DNA of 64,000 nt from a virus, in the IMG/VR virus record IMGVR_UViG_3300042691_029157, positions 1-64,000 of that record, one strand, 5' to 3'. Numbering within the stretch: position 1 is the stretch's first letter; each line of letters opens with the position of its first letter. Shown piece by piece: positions 16,801-25,184 of the stretch. Below the pieces are notes generated by a model. The model saw nothing but the letters and a program-made list of their open reading frames with translations, did not search any database and was not told the DNA's origin. The translations under genes were made by a program, and so were the position numbers.

Positions 16801-17023
16801 CTTTTTGAACTATTAAACGTAAACATTTTGAAAGTACTTCAATTTCCTGCATTGAGAAAATTTGTTTTTGAAACCCTAGATGTACTGATTGAATCAAACA
16901 ATACACTGCCTGGTCTTTTTGCATGGACGCAACAAATCTATCTAAGTCATCAAGACTATAGTAATTAATCGTTCCAAATAACGAACCTAATGGTTGTTTT
17001 TCTGTTTCTTCTGTCTGTTCCAT
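16790..17023 (-). CDS. hypothetical small protein
   Basis: 77 residues, acidic N-terminus then helical (SLDDLDRFVASMQKDQAVYCL), family not recognised. It overlaps the CAP-protein gene by 11 bases and is the first gene of this two-gene unit. A complete host-type promoter lies 18 bases upstream of its ATG, so the pair may be expressed early. Confidence 0.65.
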   Translation of the reverse strand: MEQTEETEKQPLGSLFGTINYYSLDDLDRFVASMQKDQAVYCLIQSVHLGFQKQIFSMQEIEVLSKCLRLIVQKDEK

Positions 17024-17032
17024 AAAATCAAA

Positions 17033-17039
17033 TATTTAT
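17033..17039 (+). promoter_or_regulatory. late-promoter-like TATTTAT within an inverted repeat
   Basis: TATTTATA is 20 bases before the ATG at 17060. It lies in the 26-base loop of a perfect 8-base repeat, CATAAAAT (17021-17028) and ATTTTATG (17055-17062), whose right arm contains the ATG at 17060. The left arm is also the start region of the divergent gene, so the symmetry may simply reflect two similar leaders. Confidence 0.4.
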
Positions 17040-17040
17040 A

Positions 17041-17071
17041 CAAATATAGGGTAAATTTTATGAATTACAAA
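17041..17071 (-). promoter_or_regulatory. Bacteroidota-type promoter for the CAP unit
   Basis: On the minus strand, TTTG (17071-17068) is followed after exactly 19 bases by TATATTTG (17048-17041), the -33/-7 arrangement of Bacteroidota housekeeping promoters. The start codon at 17023 lies 17 bases downstream of the -7 element. The promoter overlaps the beginning of the divergent gene at 17060. Confidence 0.75.
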
Positions 17072-18019
17072 AAAAATAAAATAAATGAGGCAACTTCCAC
17101 AAATACATCGGTAGGAAAATACCAAGCTCCGTTACAACCAGGAACAAGAATGTTTGATAAGGATAGTTTAACCCCATTTACTGAACCTGTATCTAAGTAT
17201 AATAATGCTTTATTAGCTTATGATAGTTACGATGGTAAAATGGATGAGCCAAGAAAAGTCGCTAATAAATTAGAAAAAAAGACAAGAAAAATATCTTTAA
17301 ATAGTAAAAAACATCCTGAACAAAATGATGAAGATGGAGGTATTTTGAATAATGATTACAATCTAAAAGAAAATATGGATAGTTTAAAAAAGAAAATAAA
17401 AGATTTTTTACGTGAAGCAACAGATTCTTGGGTCTCATCAGGACCTTATACAGGACCGATAGAGTTAGGGTTAAAAAAATGGAGAAAACAAGAGCTAGGT
17501 CCTTTTAGTGAGTTTTCAAAACACCCGGTTAATACGACAAAAAAACAAAAAAAATTAAAAAACAACACAAAAAAGGTTGTTGGTGTGTGGGAAAAACATC
17601 CTGAAAGTGGATATAAATTACCCACACATGATGTACATACAATTAAAGAGGATTTAGCCGTTTGGTTCGGTACTAAGAAAAAACCAAAAGGTAGTAAACA
17701 ACCAAAGGGTCCTTGGGTTAATATCTGTAAAAGAGATAAAAATGGTAAACATCCTCCTTGTGGGAGACCTGAGGCATCAGATAAAGCATATCCTAAATGT
17801 CGTGCAGCAGGGGTGGCTGGAAAAATGTCAGATAGTCAAAAAAAATCAGCTTGTGCTCAGAAGAGAAAAGCTGAAAAATCAAACCCAAAGACAGGTACAG
17901 GAAATAAACCTAAAATGGTATCGTATAAACCAAAGAAGAAAAAAACTAACGAAGAAATTTTGTTTACAAGATTAGTTGAGAGTATTAAAAATCACTTGAA
18001 AAAAATTACTTATTCGTAA
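17060..18019 (+). CDS. tagged basic protein with DUF5872-like domain
   Basis: Start placed at ATG 17060; an in-frame ATG at 16994 would run through the promoter region and encode an implausible Phe/Cys-rich leader. About 319 residues. The N-terminus MNYKKNKINEAT has an [L/I]-x-E site (I8-N9-E10 before Ala11), and a second one, FLRE before Ala, follows a helix. Residues ~210-300 (WVNICKRDKNGKHPPCGR ... YPKCRA ... KKSACAQKRKAE) resemble DUF5872, a Cys/Lys-rich domain seen in phages and large viruses; the assignment is from memory. Strong positive charge and tag suggest a DNA-associated protein packaged in the head. Confidence 0.7.
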   Translation: MNYKKNKINEATSTNTSVGKYQAPLQPGTRMFDKDSLTPFTEPVSKYNNALLAYDSYDGKMDEPRKVANKLEKKTRKISLNSKKHPEQNDEDGGILNNDYNLKENMDSLKKKIKDFLREATDSWVSSGPYTGPIELGLKKWRKQELGPFSEFSKHPVNTTKKQKKLKNNTKKVVGVWEKHPESGYKLPTHDVHTIKEDLAVWFGTKKKPKGSKQPKGPWVNICKRDKNGKHPPCGRPEASDKAYPKCRAAGVAGKMSDSQKKSACAQKRKAEKSNPKTGTGNKPKMVSYKPKKKKTNEEILFTRLVESIKNHLKKITYS

Positions 18020-18419
18020 TTTCTAGTTTATTATATACAGAAGATAACGACTCTTTAATTTGTTTTATCATTTCTAAATCAAACTCTTGTCCTCTTTTTT
18101 CGAGATGATAATCAAAATTATTTGTTAAAATTCTTGAACTTTTACCTGATAATTTGACTTCATATGAGTATGAATGATTAGTCACAGATAGTACATCATT
18201 ATTAATAACCATATAAATCCCCAACCTTACATTTTTAATGTAGTATTTGTAACTTTGTGGGGTATATATAAGTTCAGAATCAGGTAATGAAATTAGAGTC
18301 TTTGCCACTGAAACACACATTGATGTGTATTTTTTTTCTTCCAAATAATGTTCTGGTTGTGTCATCAAATTACGTAATTGAATACGTAATTTAACGTATA
18401 GTTTTTTAAAATTGTTCAT
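18006..18419 (-). CDS. hypothetical protein
   Basis: 137 residues, basic N-terminal helix then beta-rich segments (YYIKNVRLGIYMVINND, SYEVKLSGKSSRIL), family not recognised. Its end overlaps the convergent gene at 17060-18019 by 14 bases. A host-type promoter (TTG-N20-TATCTTTG) lies just upstream, so it is likely expressed separately from the long minus-strand block. Confidence 0.65.
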   Translation of the reverse strand: MNNFKKLYVKLRIQLRNLMTQPEHYLEEKKYTSMCVSVAKTLISLPDSELIYTPQSYKYYIKNVRLGIYMVINNDVLSVTNHSYSYEVKLSGKSSRILTNNFDYHLEKRGQEFDLEMIKQIKESLSSVYNKLEITNK

Positions 18420-18439
18420 ATCATTTATGATTAATACGA

Positions 18440-18470
18440 CAAAGATATGACAAAAATTCTATACTAACAA
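18440..18470 (-). promoter_or_regulatory. Bacteroidota-type promoter
   Basis: Minus-strand TATCTTTG (18447-18440) fits the TAnnTTTG -7 consensus, and TTG (18470-18468) lies 20 bases upstream. The start codon of the 137-residue gene is at 18419, 20 bases below the -7 element. Confidence 0.6.
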
Positions 18471-18922
18471 TATGGTGACGAACATTTTTTCTTTCCGTCT
18501 AATCCTGGTTTGGTACCTTTACACACTTGAACTGCGTAACCATTAGCGTAAGCACTAGGATATACTTTAAATTTTGATTTTGCGGCGGCTTTACCTCTAG
18601 CACAAAGTTTAGTACCTGATTTTTTACGTCCTTCCATCATTGTTTCGGGTTCCATCGGATACCTAACCTCATCTTGCATCTTATGAGTACTTTTAGTTTC
18701 ATTCATTAAGAAATCAAAAACTTGGTCCATATTGTTCTTAGCTTCCGCAATGTGGTCTTGAGCCCAATCGTGTCCATTTTTAAGAATCCCCTCAACTTGG
18801 TTTTGGTCTAAATCTAACAATAAATCGCATTGTCTTCTCATTTGTTCTAAATTACTGAAAAACATATATCTTTCAGTTTCTTCTCTTAGTAATCTAGTTA
18901 TTTTGTGTTCTATATTTCTCAT
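18464..18922 (-). CDS. tagged small protein with Cys/Lys C-terminal domain
   Basis: 152 residues. The N-terminus RNIEHKITRLLREE looks like the tags described for other proteins here (L12-R13-E14 site). The C-terminal part (KLCARGKAAAKSKFKVYPSAYANGYAVQVCKG) is a motif I recall from many phage proteins of unknown function, often small and basic. The last residues contain CSSPYC. It overlaps the next gene by 4 bases. Probably packaged or DNA-associated, by tag and charge; not proven. Confidence 0.65.
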   Translation of the reverse strand: MRNIEHKITRLLREETERYMFFSNLEQMRRQCDLLLDLDQNQVEGILKNGHDWAQDHIAEAKNNMDQVFDFLMNETKSTHKMQDEVRYPMEPETMMEGRKKSGTKLCARGKAAAKSKFKVYPSAYANGYAVQVCKGTKPGLDGKKKCSSPYC

Positions 18923-19530
18923 AACATTTCATTAAAATTTCCTTTTAAATCGTCACAGACCTGTTCAAAAAATCTTCTAACTTCTTTTTCACTACCCTTA
19001 AATACTTCAAATAAAAGTTCATCATCATCCGTTTCAAAACTACAAGTGTCATAGTTCCCCTCAATATCACAATAAACATTCCCAAAAAAACTATAATCAC
19101 CAACAATTAGCTCACCTTCATGTATTAAACCATCGTCCTCATCATATGATGAACGATACCTAAATTGCATACCATTTAAATCACTTTGTGGGTTTTCATA
19201 ATCCCAAACACCAACATAATCTTGACCTCCATCGTCTTCGTCAGTAATTGGTGAGTTGTCCTCATAGAATGAAAGTTCAATTTCGGATAAAGATTTTAAC
19301 CCCCCCTTAGCTATTTTTTTATTAATTAAAAATATTATGTTATCTTTATCAAACATATCATTTGAAAATGAATCAATCATTGTTTGTTCGATTTCGGTTA
19401 ATCCTTTATAACCAACATCACCTATTTTTTCTAAAATGTCATTAATGAAATTAGGAGTATCTATTCCTTCATTTATGACATTTTTAATAATCTTTATTAA
19501 TTGACTTTCAGTTAGTCTTATCTTTCTCAT
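18919..19530 (-). CDS. tagged acidic hypothetical protein
   Basis: 203 residues. The first 21 residues (MRKIRLTESQLIKIIKNVI then N-E) are the clearest example of the amphipathic tag ending I19-N20-E21 before Gly22, a fit to the prohead protease rule. The rest is very acidic with beta-rich segments (MQFRYRSSY, ELIVGDYSFFGNVYCDIEG) and no recognised family. It overlaps both neighbours by 4 bases, so it is co-translated within the minus-strand block. Confidence 0.65.
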   Translation of the reverse strand: MRKIRLTESQLIKIIKNVINEGIDTPNFINDILEKIGDVGYKGLTEIEQTMIDSFSNDMFDKDNIIFLINKKIAKGGLKSLSEIELSFYEDNSPITDEDDGGQDYVGVWDYENPQSDLNGMQFRYRSSYDEDDGLIHEGELIVGDYSFFGNVYCDIEGNYDTCSFETDDDELLFEVFKGSEKEVRRFFEQVCDDLKGNFNEML

Positions 19531-21089
19531 TTTTTGTTTACTATTTGGAATTTAATCTGTTTTTTATAAGTATCTATTTGACCACTAGATTCTACTTTAA
19601 TATCAATGTAATATTCATTTGGTATTTTATCTCTAGTGTCAAATATAAAATAATACTCATTTGGGGTCCTATTAATTGTTGTCCAATCTTGTACCTGAAC
19701 CTCAGTGGTACCTTCTCTAACATATATTCGATAACTTGCGTCAACGTAAGGTAAAAGTGTATTAGTAGTATAAGCTTTTTTAATTACAACACCCACCTTC
19801 CTAATATCAGTATTTAATATTTTCTCATCTTGTTTAATTCCGTAAAAATCAAATCCATAGATTTGTGGGTCAACTGACAATGAGCCTATCTTGAATTTTT
19901 TATTAAATGGTTGTAAAATAAATTCATTTTCAATGCCAGGTAGTTTTATACCATTATAGTATACATTTGACCATTTATCGGTAAATGTACAAGGTGTAAA
20001 ATAACCAACAAATTCGGGAAGAGATACTTCATAAACACCTAAAGTCCTCTGACAAGAAGGTAAATCTGTCATTCCTGTAAGTGGGTCACCATTTGAGTCA
20101 AATATAGAAACAGTTGGTGCGGTGTCTAAATTCTGCATTTTACCACCAATATTAACATAAAGGTATAATTTATTATTTTGAAACTCAACAAAGAGATTTC
20201 TATCATCTTGGATTATATCATCATATGTTGTTAATAAAAATGGTTCATAGAATGTTTGAGTATGTCTTGAGAAAAAAGAAACCGAATAATTAGATGTTAG
20301 TCCCGTAATGTTCTCAAAGTCAGGTAAGAACGCAATTCCCCATCCCGTGACACCAGTTATTTGACCAGTTAATATTCCATTAATTTCATCTGTCATATCA
20401 AAATTGATGTCCTCATTACCAAATTCAAAATGTTGTTTTGCAATTATTGTAAGACCTGAATAGTTAGTTGTCCCTGAGTTTTTGTTATCATATATACCAG
20501 GAGTTCCCCAAAATTCTAATGTCGTTCCTTGGTACCAATTTGAAGGTCTATCAGATACTTGTTTATCTTGTTCTGGGTCAGTTAAGTTAATATAACCATT
20601 GTCCTTAATCAATGTTTTATTAGTATTATAATAGTCATACCCAACACCCTCATCCCAATATTGTGGAAATCCATCATTGGTTTTTGGTATTCTAAACAGA
20701 ACTAAATCAAATGATGTTGCACGTAACCTATCATCAGAATTATATGTGTTGATTAATGAATCATCAAATTTTATAGTATTGGTCATCATTAATACGTGTT
20801 TCATATTTGGTACACAAAATGGTGACGTGGTAGTTGTAGTGGTAATAGTTGAATTAGTTGTGGTCGTAGTTACCACATTACAACAATTATTTCCTAAAGT
20901 CCCATTATTGTACTTCTCATATAGAGTATTTAAATCTAAATCAAAAATTAATCTAGAAAAACCAGGACTAGAGACCGTACCATTTGACGACCCAAAAAAT
21001 AAATCAACAACAGGATTTTGACCTGTGTTGATTAAAGAATTATAAATTATTGTATTATTCTTTGAAAAATATGACCTGTGAATTGACAT
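19527..21089 (-). CDS. virion structural protein with Thr-rich linker
   Basis: 520 residues. An N-terminal ~70-residue region (RSYFSKNNTIIYNSL ... SRLIFDLDLNTLYEKY) is separated by a Thr-rich linker (residues ~74-90) from a large beta-rich body. The tail includes an immunoglobulin-like last ~110 residues (VGVVIKKAYTTNTLLPYVDA ... EYYIDIKVESSG). No enzyme motif is visible. It directly follows the OB-fold baseplate-type gene and has its own hairpin-controlled start, so a baseplate, neck or tail-fibre-attachment role is likely. The start ATG at 21089 lies in the right arm of a 15-bp hairpin. Confidence 0.7.
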   Translation of the reverse strand: MSIHRSYFSKNNTIIYNSLINTGQNPVVDLFFGSSNGTVSSPGFSRLIFDLDLNTLYEKYNNGTLGNNCCNVVTTTTTNSTITTTTTTSPFCVPNMKHVLMMTNTIKFDDSLINTYNSDDRLRATSFDLVLFRIPKTNDGFPQYWDEGVGYDYYNTNKTLIKDNGYINLTDPEQDKQVSDRPSNWYQGTTLEFWGTPGIYDNKNSGTTNYSGLTIIAKQHFEFGNEDINFDMTDEINGILTGQITGVTGWGIAFLPDFENITGLTSNYSVSFFSRHTQTFYEPFLLTTYDDIIQDDRNLFVEFQNNKLYLYVNIGGKMQNLDTAPTVSIFDSNGDPLTGMTDLPSCQRTLGVYEVSLPEFVGYFTPCTFTDKWSNVYYNGIKLPGIENEFILQPFNKKFKIGSLSVDPQIYGFDFYGIKQDEKILNTDIRKVGVVIKKAYTTNTLLPYVDASYRIYVREGTTEVQVQDWTTINRTPNEYYFIFDTRDKIPNEYYIDIKVESSGQIDTYKKQIKFQIVNKK

Positions 21090-21115
21090 TTATCTTTTTT
21101 AGATAAATATCAATT
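21081..21115 (-). promoter_or_regulatory. 15-bp hairpin covering a start codon, TATTTAT in the upstream arm
   Basis: On the minus strand the arms AATTGATATTTATCT (21115-21101) and AGATAAATGTCAATT (21095-21081) pair over 15 bases around a five-A loop. The only departure from perfect symmetry becomes a U-G wobble in this strand's RNA, and would be a C-A mismatch on the other. The right arm holds the ATG (21089-21087). The left arm holds TATTTAT (21109-21103) and overlaps the stop of the upstream gene. A transcript started from TATTTAT would lack the left arm. Confidence 0.75.
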
Positions 21116-22654
21116 AATTCGGATATTTTGATTTAGAATATTATTAGGTGCATTTTGTAATTCTGTAAGTATCTGTGCCGATGTTGTACCGTCCGATGCA
21201 GTCGGTACTGGTGGGACTCCGTGGAAAGGATGTACGTGAGCAATCATAAATTTAACCATTAAATCTAGTAATTTCATTAATTGTTCACCCCTAACCATTG
21301 GTTCAGTTTTTGGATATACCTCAGACATTATTTGTTGTTGAGATAATCCATAAATTGAATTAGATAAATCAATTACACCTTTGTCACTTATAGATGAATT
21401 GTGAGATAATAAGAATAACTTATTTGCACCCTGTACACCAAAGGTATTTCTATTAGCGTTACTAGTATTAATTTTAGATGTAGATGGCGTTGATTTTGTC
21501 GGTGGTCCTTCCTGTTCAGGATTAGCTTGTAATCCAAATCCTGATAAAATACTTGCAGGTGAAATTCTTATTCTAGGATATACTAAATTTAAATTAGCAA
21601 ATTGTGGTGTGGTTGGGTCATCAAACCATTTATAAGTTAATGGATTAGCTCTAAATGCAAATGGAAACTGATTAGTAATAGTTCCTTTAGGACTATCAGG
21701 TAAATTCCATGTCCCGTCTTTGAAACCTTTTAATAATTTATTTGTAATTTTTACAACATCATTTTTTGTTTTATTATAAAAAGTATAAGTCTTAAAAAGT
21801 TTTGCATTTGAACCTAATGGGGTATTTTCATTAAAATTAGATGTTGTAAAAATATCTTTAGGTGCTAACTCATATATTGTTAAATTAAATATAAAACTAT
21901 CAAATTGGTTTTCTAAATTAAGAACATTCCACTCAATTAAATAACGAATAAGTTGTTCATCCTCAGAAACATTATTAAATGAAAAACTATCAGGTGGATT
22001 TATAGTTGTTGAAAAATCTGATAATTGTATAAATGCTCTTTTATCATAGGGAAGAGGTTTTGTGTTAGATTTTAAAGTTTCACATTTTCCAGAACGTAAC
22101 ATAATTGAGGAGTGACCCGATTCAATATCATCACGAATAATTAAATCAGATGTACTCCTACCTAGAATTGCCGTGTCATTAGGTTCTGGGAACACCCCAA
22201 AGGACTCAGGAGCTGTTTTATTTGAGGTGTCTTTTAATGCGGGACCTGATTTATTTTGTGAACCTTGTCCGGTATTACCAACTGCACTTTCGTATACGTC
22301 CCTACCAATATTTGTTATTTGTGAAGGGGGTGGTTGGATATAATATTGGTCTTGGTAATTAACATCCTTGTTCATATATATAATGTTAATGTACTCACCT
22401 TCCTTGGGTCGTGTACCCAATTCAATCGGTAATAATGAGTTAAAAACAAAAGGGTCTTTTTCCTTATCCCACCAATATTCTTTAGCGAGGTCAGTTTTAG
22501 TTTCATTCAAATATATTATTTGATTAGCACCAACGATATCTAAAAAATTTTTAGTTTTATCTTTAGCTCTAATTCTACCTAAAAATAACGGGTCTTGGTT
22601 ACTAATGACCTCACCAGGAAAAATTATTTTACTATCTTTAAGTTTATCTACCAT
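21110..22654 (-). CDS. baseplate hub/spike-type protein with OB-fold start
   Basis: 514 residues. The N-terminal segment FPGEVISNQDPLFLGRIRAKD is the pattern of the OB-fold domain that begins T4 gp5-like baseplate hub and spike proteins. Later segments such as NDTAILGRSTSDLIIRDD look like repeated beta strands. The C-terminal ~60 residues include LMKLLDLMVKFMIAHVHPFHGVPP, a His-containing helix. No lysozyme domain is evident, unlike T4 gp5. Neighbours on both sides are large structural genes, supporting a baseplate module. Confidence 0.65.
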   Translation of the reverse strand: MVDKLKDSKIIFPGEVISNQDPLFLGRIRAKDKTKNFLDIVGANQIIYLNETKTDLAKEYWWDKEKDPFVFNSLLPIELGTRPKEGEYINIIYMNKDVNYQDQYYIQPPPSQITNIGRDVYESAVGNTGQGSQNKSGPALKDTSNKTAPESFGVFPEPNDTAILGRSTSDLIIRDDIESGHSSIMLRSGKCETLKSNTKPLPYDKRAFIQLSDFSTTINPPDSFSFNNVSEDEQLIRYLIEWNVLNLENQFDSFIFNLTIYELAPKDIFTTSNFNENTPLGSNAKLFKTYTFYNKTKNDVVKITNKLLKGFKDGTWNLPDSPKGTITNQFPFAFRANPLTYKWFDDPTTPQFANLNLVYPRIRISPASILSGFGLQANPEQEGPPTKSTPSTSKINTSNANRNTFGVQGANKLFLLSHNSSISDKGVIDLSNSIYGLSQQQIMSEVYPKTEPMVRGEQLMKLLDLMVKFMIAHVHPFHGVPPVPTASDGTTSAQILTELQNAPNNILNQNIRIN

Positions 22655-22856
22655 TTATTCGTTTTTCGTATTCTGTTAATATTTTGTTATAAACGGATTC
22701 TATCCCATCTAAATGTTTTGTAAGATGTATGATATTACTCTTAGTTTGTTCAAAATCCTGTTTTAAAAAATCCATAGACTCAATAAGTTCTTTATTTGTT
22801 CTTTCTGAACAATTTTGAGAAACTTCTAATATTTTTTTTCTAATATCTGATGACAT
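22644..22856 (-). CDS. small coiled-coil protein
   Basis: 70 residues, helical with heptad-like spacing (SMDFLKQDFEQTKSNIIHLTKHLDGI). It overlaps the baseplate-type gene by 11 bases and follows the 646-residue structural gene after 2 bases. A small assembly factor or chaperone for the baseplate is possible; no family is recognised. Confidence 0.6.
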   Translation of the reverse strand: MSSDIRKKILEVSQNCSERTNKELIESMDFLKQDFEQTKSNIIHLTKHLDGIESVYNKILTEYEKRINGR

Positions 22857-22858
22857 AA

Positions 22859-24799
22859 CTATTGTATTAATCCGTCAGCTTGGTCAGGTTGTGTTACCAT
22901 TACTGGTAATACTGTTAATGCTGGTAATGCGGTTGTGGTTTTAGAGTTTTGGGCCGATTCTTTTTCTTGACCTTGTAATTGTGAAAACATTGAAATTATA
23001 CCTAAATTTGGTGACCCGTCGGGCATTGGTCCTGTAGGTATTCCTAGTTTCTGCATCTCCTCAATAGTATTTATAAATGAACGTATCCCTGAAGTACCAC
23101 TCCTTAGTTGAGCACCAAACGCTAATGGGAATGGTAATTGGTTTCCTACTAAATTACCAGCTAATCTCAGTAATGCTAATATTTCATCAATTAAAGATTT
23201 ACAACTTCTATAATCTTTAATTAAAGACACAACAATCTCAATTACCTCAACTAGTTGGGAAATAATTAAATATGCCTTTTGAACTCTTTCATCTTGAATG
23301 TCAGAGATTATTGAAGCGATAAGTTTTCTTATTTCTTTTTTAAGGACTTTAAATAACTCTTCTAAAAATATTGCACCTAATTTAGACATAAAATTGATAA
23401 TAAATTTTTTAAATTTCTTTAAAAAATCCTCAATGTCAACAGCTTCTAGTTGTTGTTGAAGTGCCTTAATCATTATCATAATTGGTAATAATACCTTTGG
23501 TGATAATATTGCAGTACATAACGCTTTTGGTAACTCTTTGATAAAAGATAAATCTAAACTTAATTTAAAATCTAGATAGGGTATTGTTAATAGATTTTTC
23601 CATTTATCAGCAATAACGTCGGTTAAATTATTAGCAATCTCAATTTGGTCTTCTAAATTATCCGCATCAAATAATAAATCAAGTTGTGAATTAATTAATT
23701 CAGTATCTACAGGAAGTTTAACATTTTCACAACTCTCAAACTCAATTACCCCTTGACTAATATTACTTAATTTGGTTTCAATATTACGGAGGTCTATATC
23801 TGTGAATTGAAAAAATGACTCGTCAATTGCGTCAGTTTCAGATACTTTTGATGTACCAGCAATGTCAATTTCATTTGTATTATCAAAACACAAACCTAAA
23901 ATTCTTTGTAATATAATCTCAAATTTACTTTTTAATTCTACCTGTTTTGTCCCTATATTAGCGGATATTGAAAAAGAATTCATAATTAAATCCATCACTA
24001 ATTGGTAAACTGACGCCACGTCAAAAATTTTAATTGACTTGTAGTAGTCAACAATAAAATCCCCAACTTTGTTTTGTACCTGACCATTTAAGGATAAACG
24101 ATTTTTCAACGTTACTTTATAAAAGTCACCAAAGTTTCCTTGGTCATCAACAGTTACGTATTCAATATCAAACAACTCTTTACCTGAAAAACCAATGTAA
24201 CCAGGAAAGGGTACATTTTCTTGATTTAATATTTGATTAAGAAGTTTATTCATGGCAAATGGAGCTTGTCCATTTTGAGGCTGTGCTTTTTCATAACAAA
24301 ATCTACCGGGTGGCTCATCTGGTGATAAAAAAAGAATGTTTAATAAATCAATGGAAGGGACTTTAATATATAAAACTTGAGGCTGAAATTCTTGTTGTTG
24401 GGAACACCCAACTGCATTAATTGCTTCCTGTAATAAAATCTCAGGGATTCGTTTATAAGTTGCAATAATAACCTTGTTAAATATACCCTTCAAAGCATTA
24501 ACAGTACTTGAACTATTTCCGGTATTAAGTGAAATTAATTGTAATAGTTGGTCAAGTTGTGTAGTTGCCTGTTGTTGGAATTGTTTTGCCTTATCTTTAG
24601 CAGAAGCTATCGTGGACTCTGCTTGTGATGTTAGACCTTGAGCTTTTGACGATATACCCTGAGCTTTATCCTTTGCTGCTGCTTCAAAGTTACTACCTTT
24701 TTCTTTGAGTTCCTTGATTCCAGCTGAAACTTCTTTATAGGTTTTGAATCCATCAATTTTACCTGCGGCACTATCAAATTTATCTGAAGGTAATGGCAT
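22859..24799 (-). CDS. large virion protein, probably baseplate or tail
   Basis: 646 residues. The N-terminus is helical and Ala/Lys/Gln-rich (residues ~35-85), then a mixed region (LYIKVPSIDLLNILFLSPDEPPG, FGDFYKVTLKNRLSLNGQV). Long hydrophobic helices follow (residues ~415-575), and a Pro/Gly-rich C-terminus closes it. The hydrophobic helices could be buried coiled coils or membrane-active segments. No family is recognised. It lies between the OB-fold baseplate-type gene and the gene at 24799, and overlaps the latter by one base, so a baseplate or tail-lysis role is plausible. Confidence 0.6.
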   Translation of the reverse strand: MPLPSDKFDSAAGKIDGFKTYKEVSAGIKELKEKGSNFEAAAKDKAQGISSKAQGLTSQAESTIASAKDKAKQFQQQATTQLDQLLQLISLNTGNSSSTVNALKGIFNKVIIATYKRIPEILLQEAINAVGCSQQQEFQPQVLYIKVPSIDLLNILFLSPDEPPGRFCYEKAQPQNGQAPFAMNKLLNQILNQENVPFPGYIGFSGKELFDIEYVTVDDQGNFGDFYKVTLKNRLSLNGQVQNKVGDFIVDYYKSIKIFDVASVYQLVMDLIMNSFSISANIGTKQVELKSKFEIILQRILGLCFDNTNEIDIAGTSKVSETDAIDESFFQFTDIDLRNIETKLSNISQGVIEFESCENVKLPVDTELINSQLDLLFDADNLEDQIEIANNLTDVIADKWKNLLTIPYLDFKLSLDLSFIKELPKALCTAILSPKVLLPIMIMIKALQQQLEAVDIEDFLKKFKKFIINFMSKLGAIFLEELFKVLKKEIRKLIASIISDIQDERVQKAYLIISQLVEVIEIVVSLIKDYRSCKSLIDEILALLRLAGNLVGNQLPFPLAFGAQLRSGTSGIRSFINTIEEMQKLGIPTGPMPDGSPNLGIISMFSQLQGQEKESAQNSKTTTALPALTVLPVMVTQPDQADGLIQ

Positions 24800-25164
24800 T
24801 ACTTATTTAATTTATAGTTTTTATCATCCTCAATTTCTCTATCGATTAGAGAACTTATAAGACCTTCATCTAAATCGTTCAATGTAAGTTCTATCTCACT
24901 ATTTTGTGTTTTTTCCCACATTGTTGATTGTAATTTAGATAATTGTAATTTTTTTTCAACACAATCATTAACAATTTTTTGTTGTTTTTCAATTACAGGT
25001 CCAATAACTGTCATATCTTCAGGTTCCTTCATCATTGACAGCATTTTATTTTGAATCCTGATTGCGGTATTTCTTTGTTCAACTAATTCGTTATAAATCT
25101 CCTGCATCAATGATAACATCGATTCTTTGGTTAGATTAATCTCTTTTTTCTTTGGTCTACTCAT
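24799..25164 (-). CDS. helical hypothetical protein
   Basis: 121 residues with a basic start (MSRPKKKEINL) and then long helices (MLSLMQEIYNELVEQRNTAI). It resembles small coiled-coil assembly proteins. It shares one base with the following structural gene and has TATTTAT 4 bases upstream of its ATG. No family is recognised. Confidence 0.6.
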   Translation of the reverse strand: MSRPKKKEINLTKESMLSLMQEIYNELVEQRNTAIRIQNKMLSMMKEPEDMTVIGPVIEKQQKIVNDCVEKKLQLSKLQSTMWEKTQNSEIELTLNDLDEGLISSLIDREIEDDKNYKLNK

Positions 25165-25168
25165 ATTT

Positions 25169-25175
25169 ATAAATA
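25169..25175 (-). promoter_or_regulatory. late-promoter-like TATTTAT upstream of the baseplate-type genes
   Basis: Minus-strand TATTTATA at 25175-25169, 4 bases before the ATG at 25164. It forms the right arm of an AT-only inverted repeat (TTTATAAATA / TATTTATAAA) in the gap between the sigma-factor gene and the baseplate-type genes. If active, it would give a leaderless or near-leaderless RNA. Confidence 0.4.
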
Positions 25176-25184
25176 TATTTTTTT

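Noticed and set aside
16994-17059. Upstream ATG extending the DUF5872-like gene
   Set aside because: It would encode a Phe/Cys-rich leader inside the divergent gene and promoter; ATG 17060 gives the tag-like MNYKKNKINEA start.
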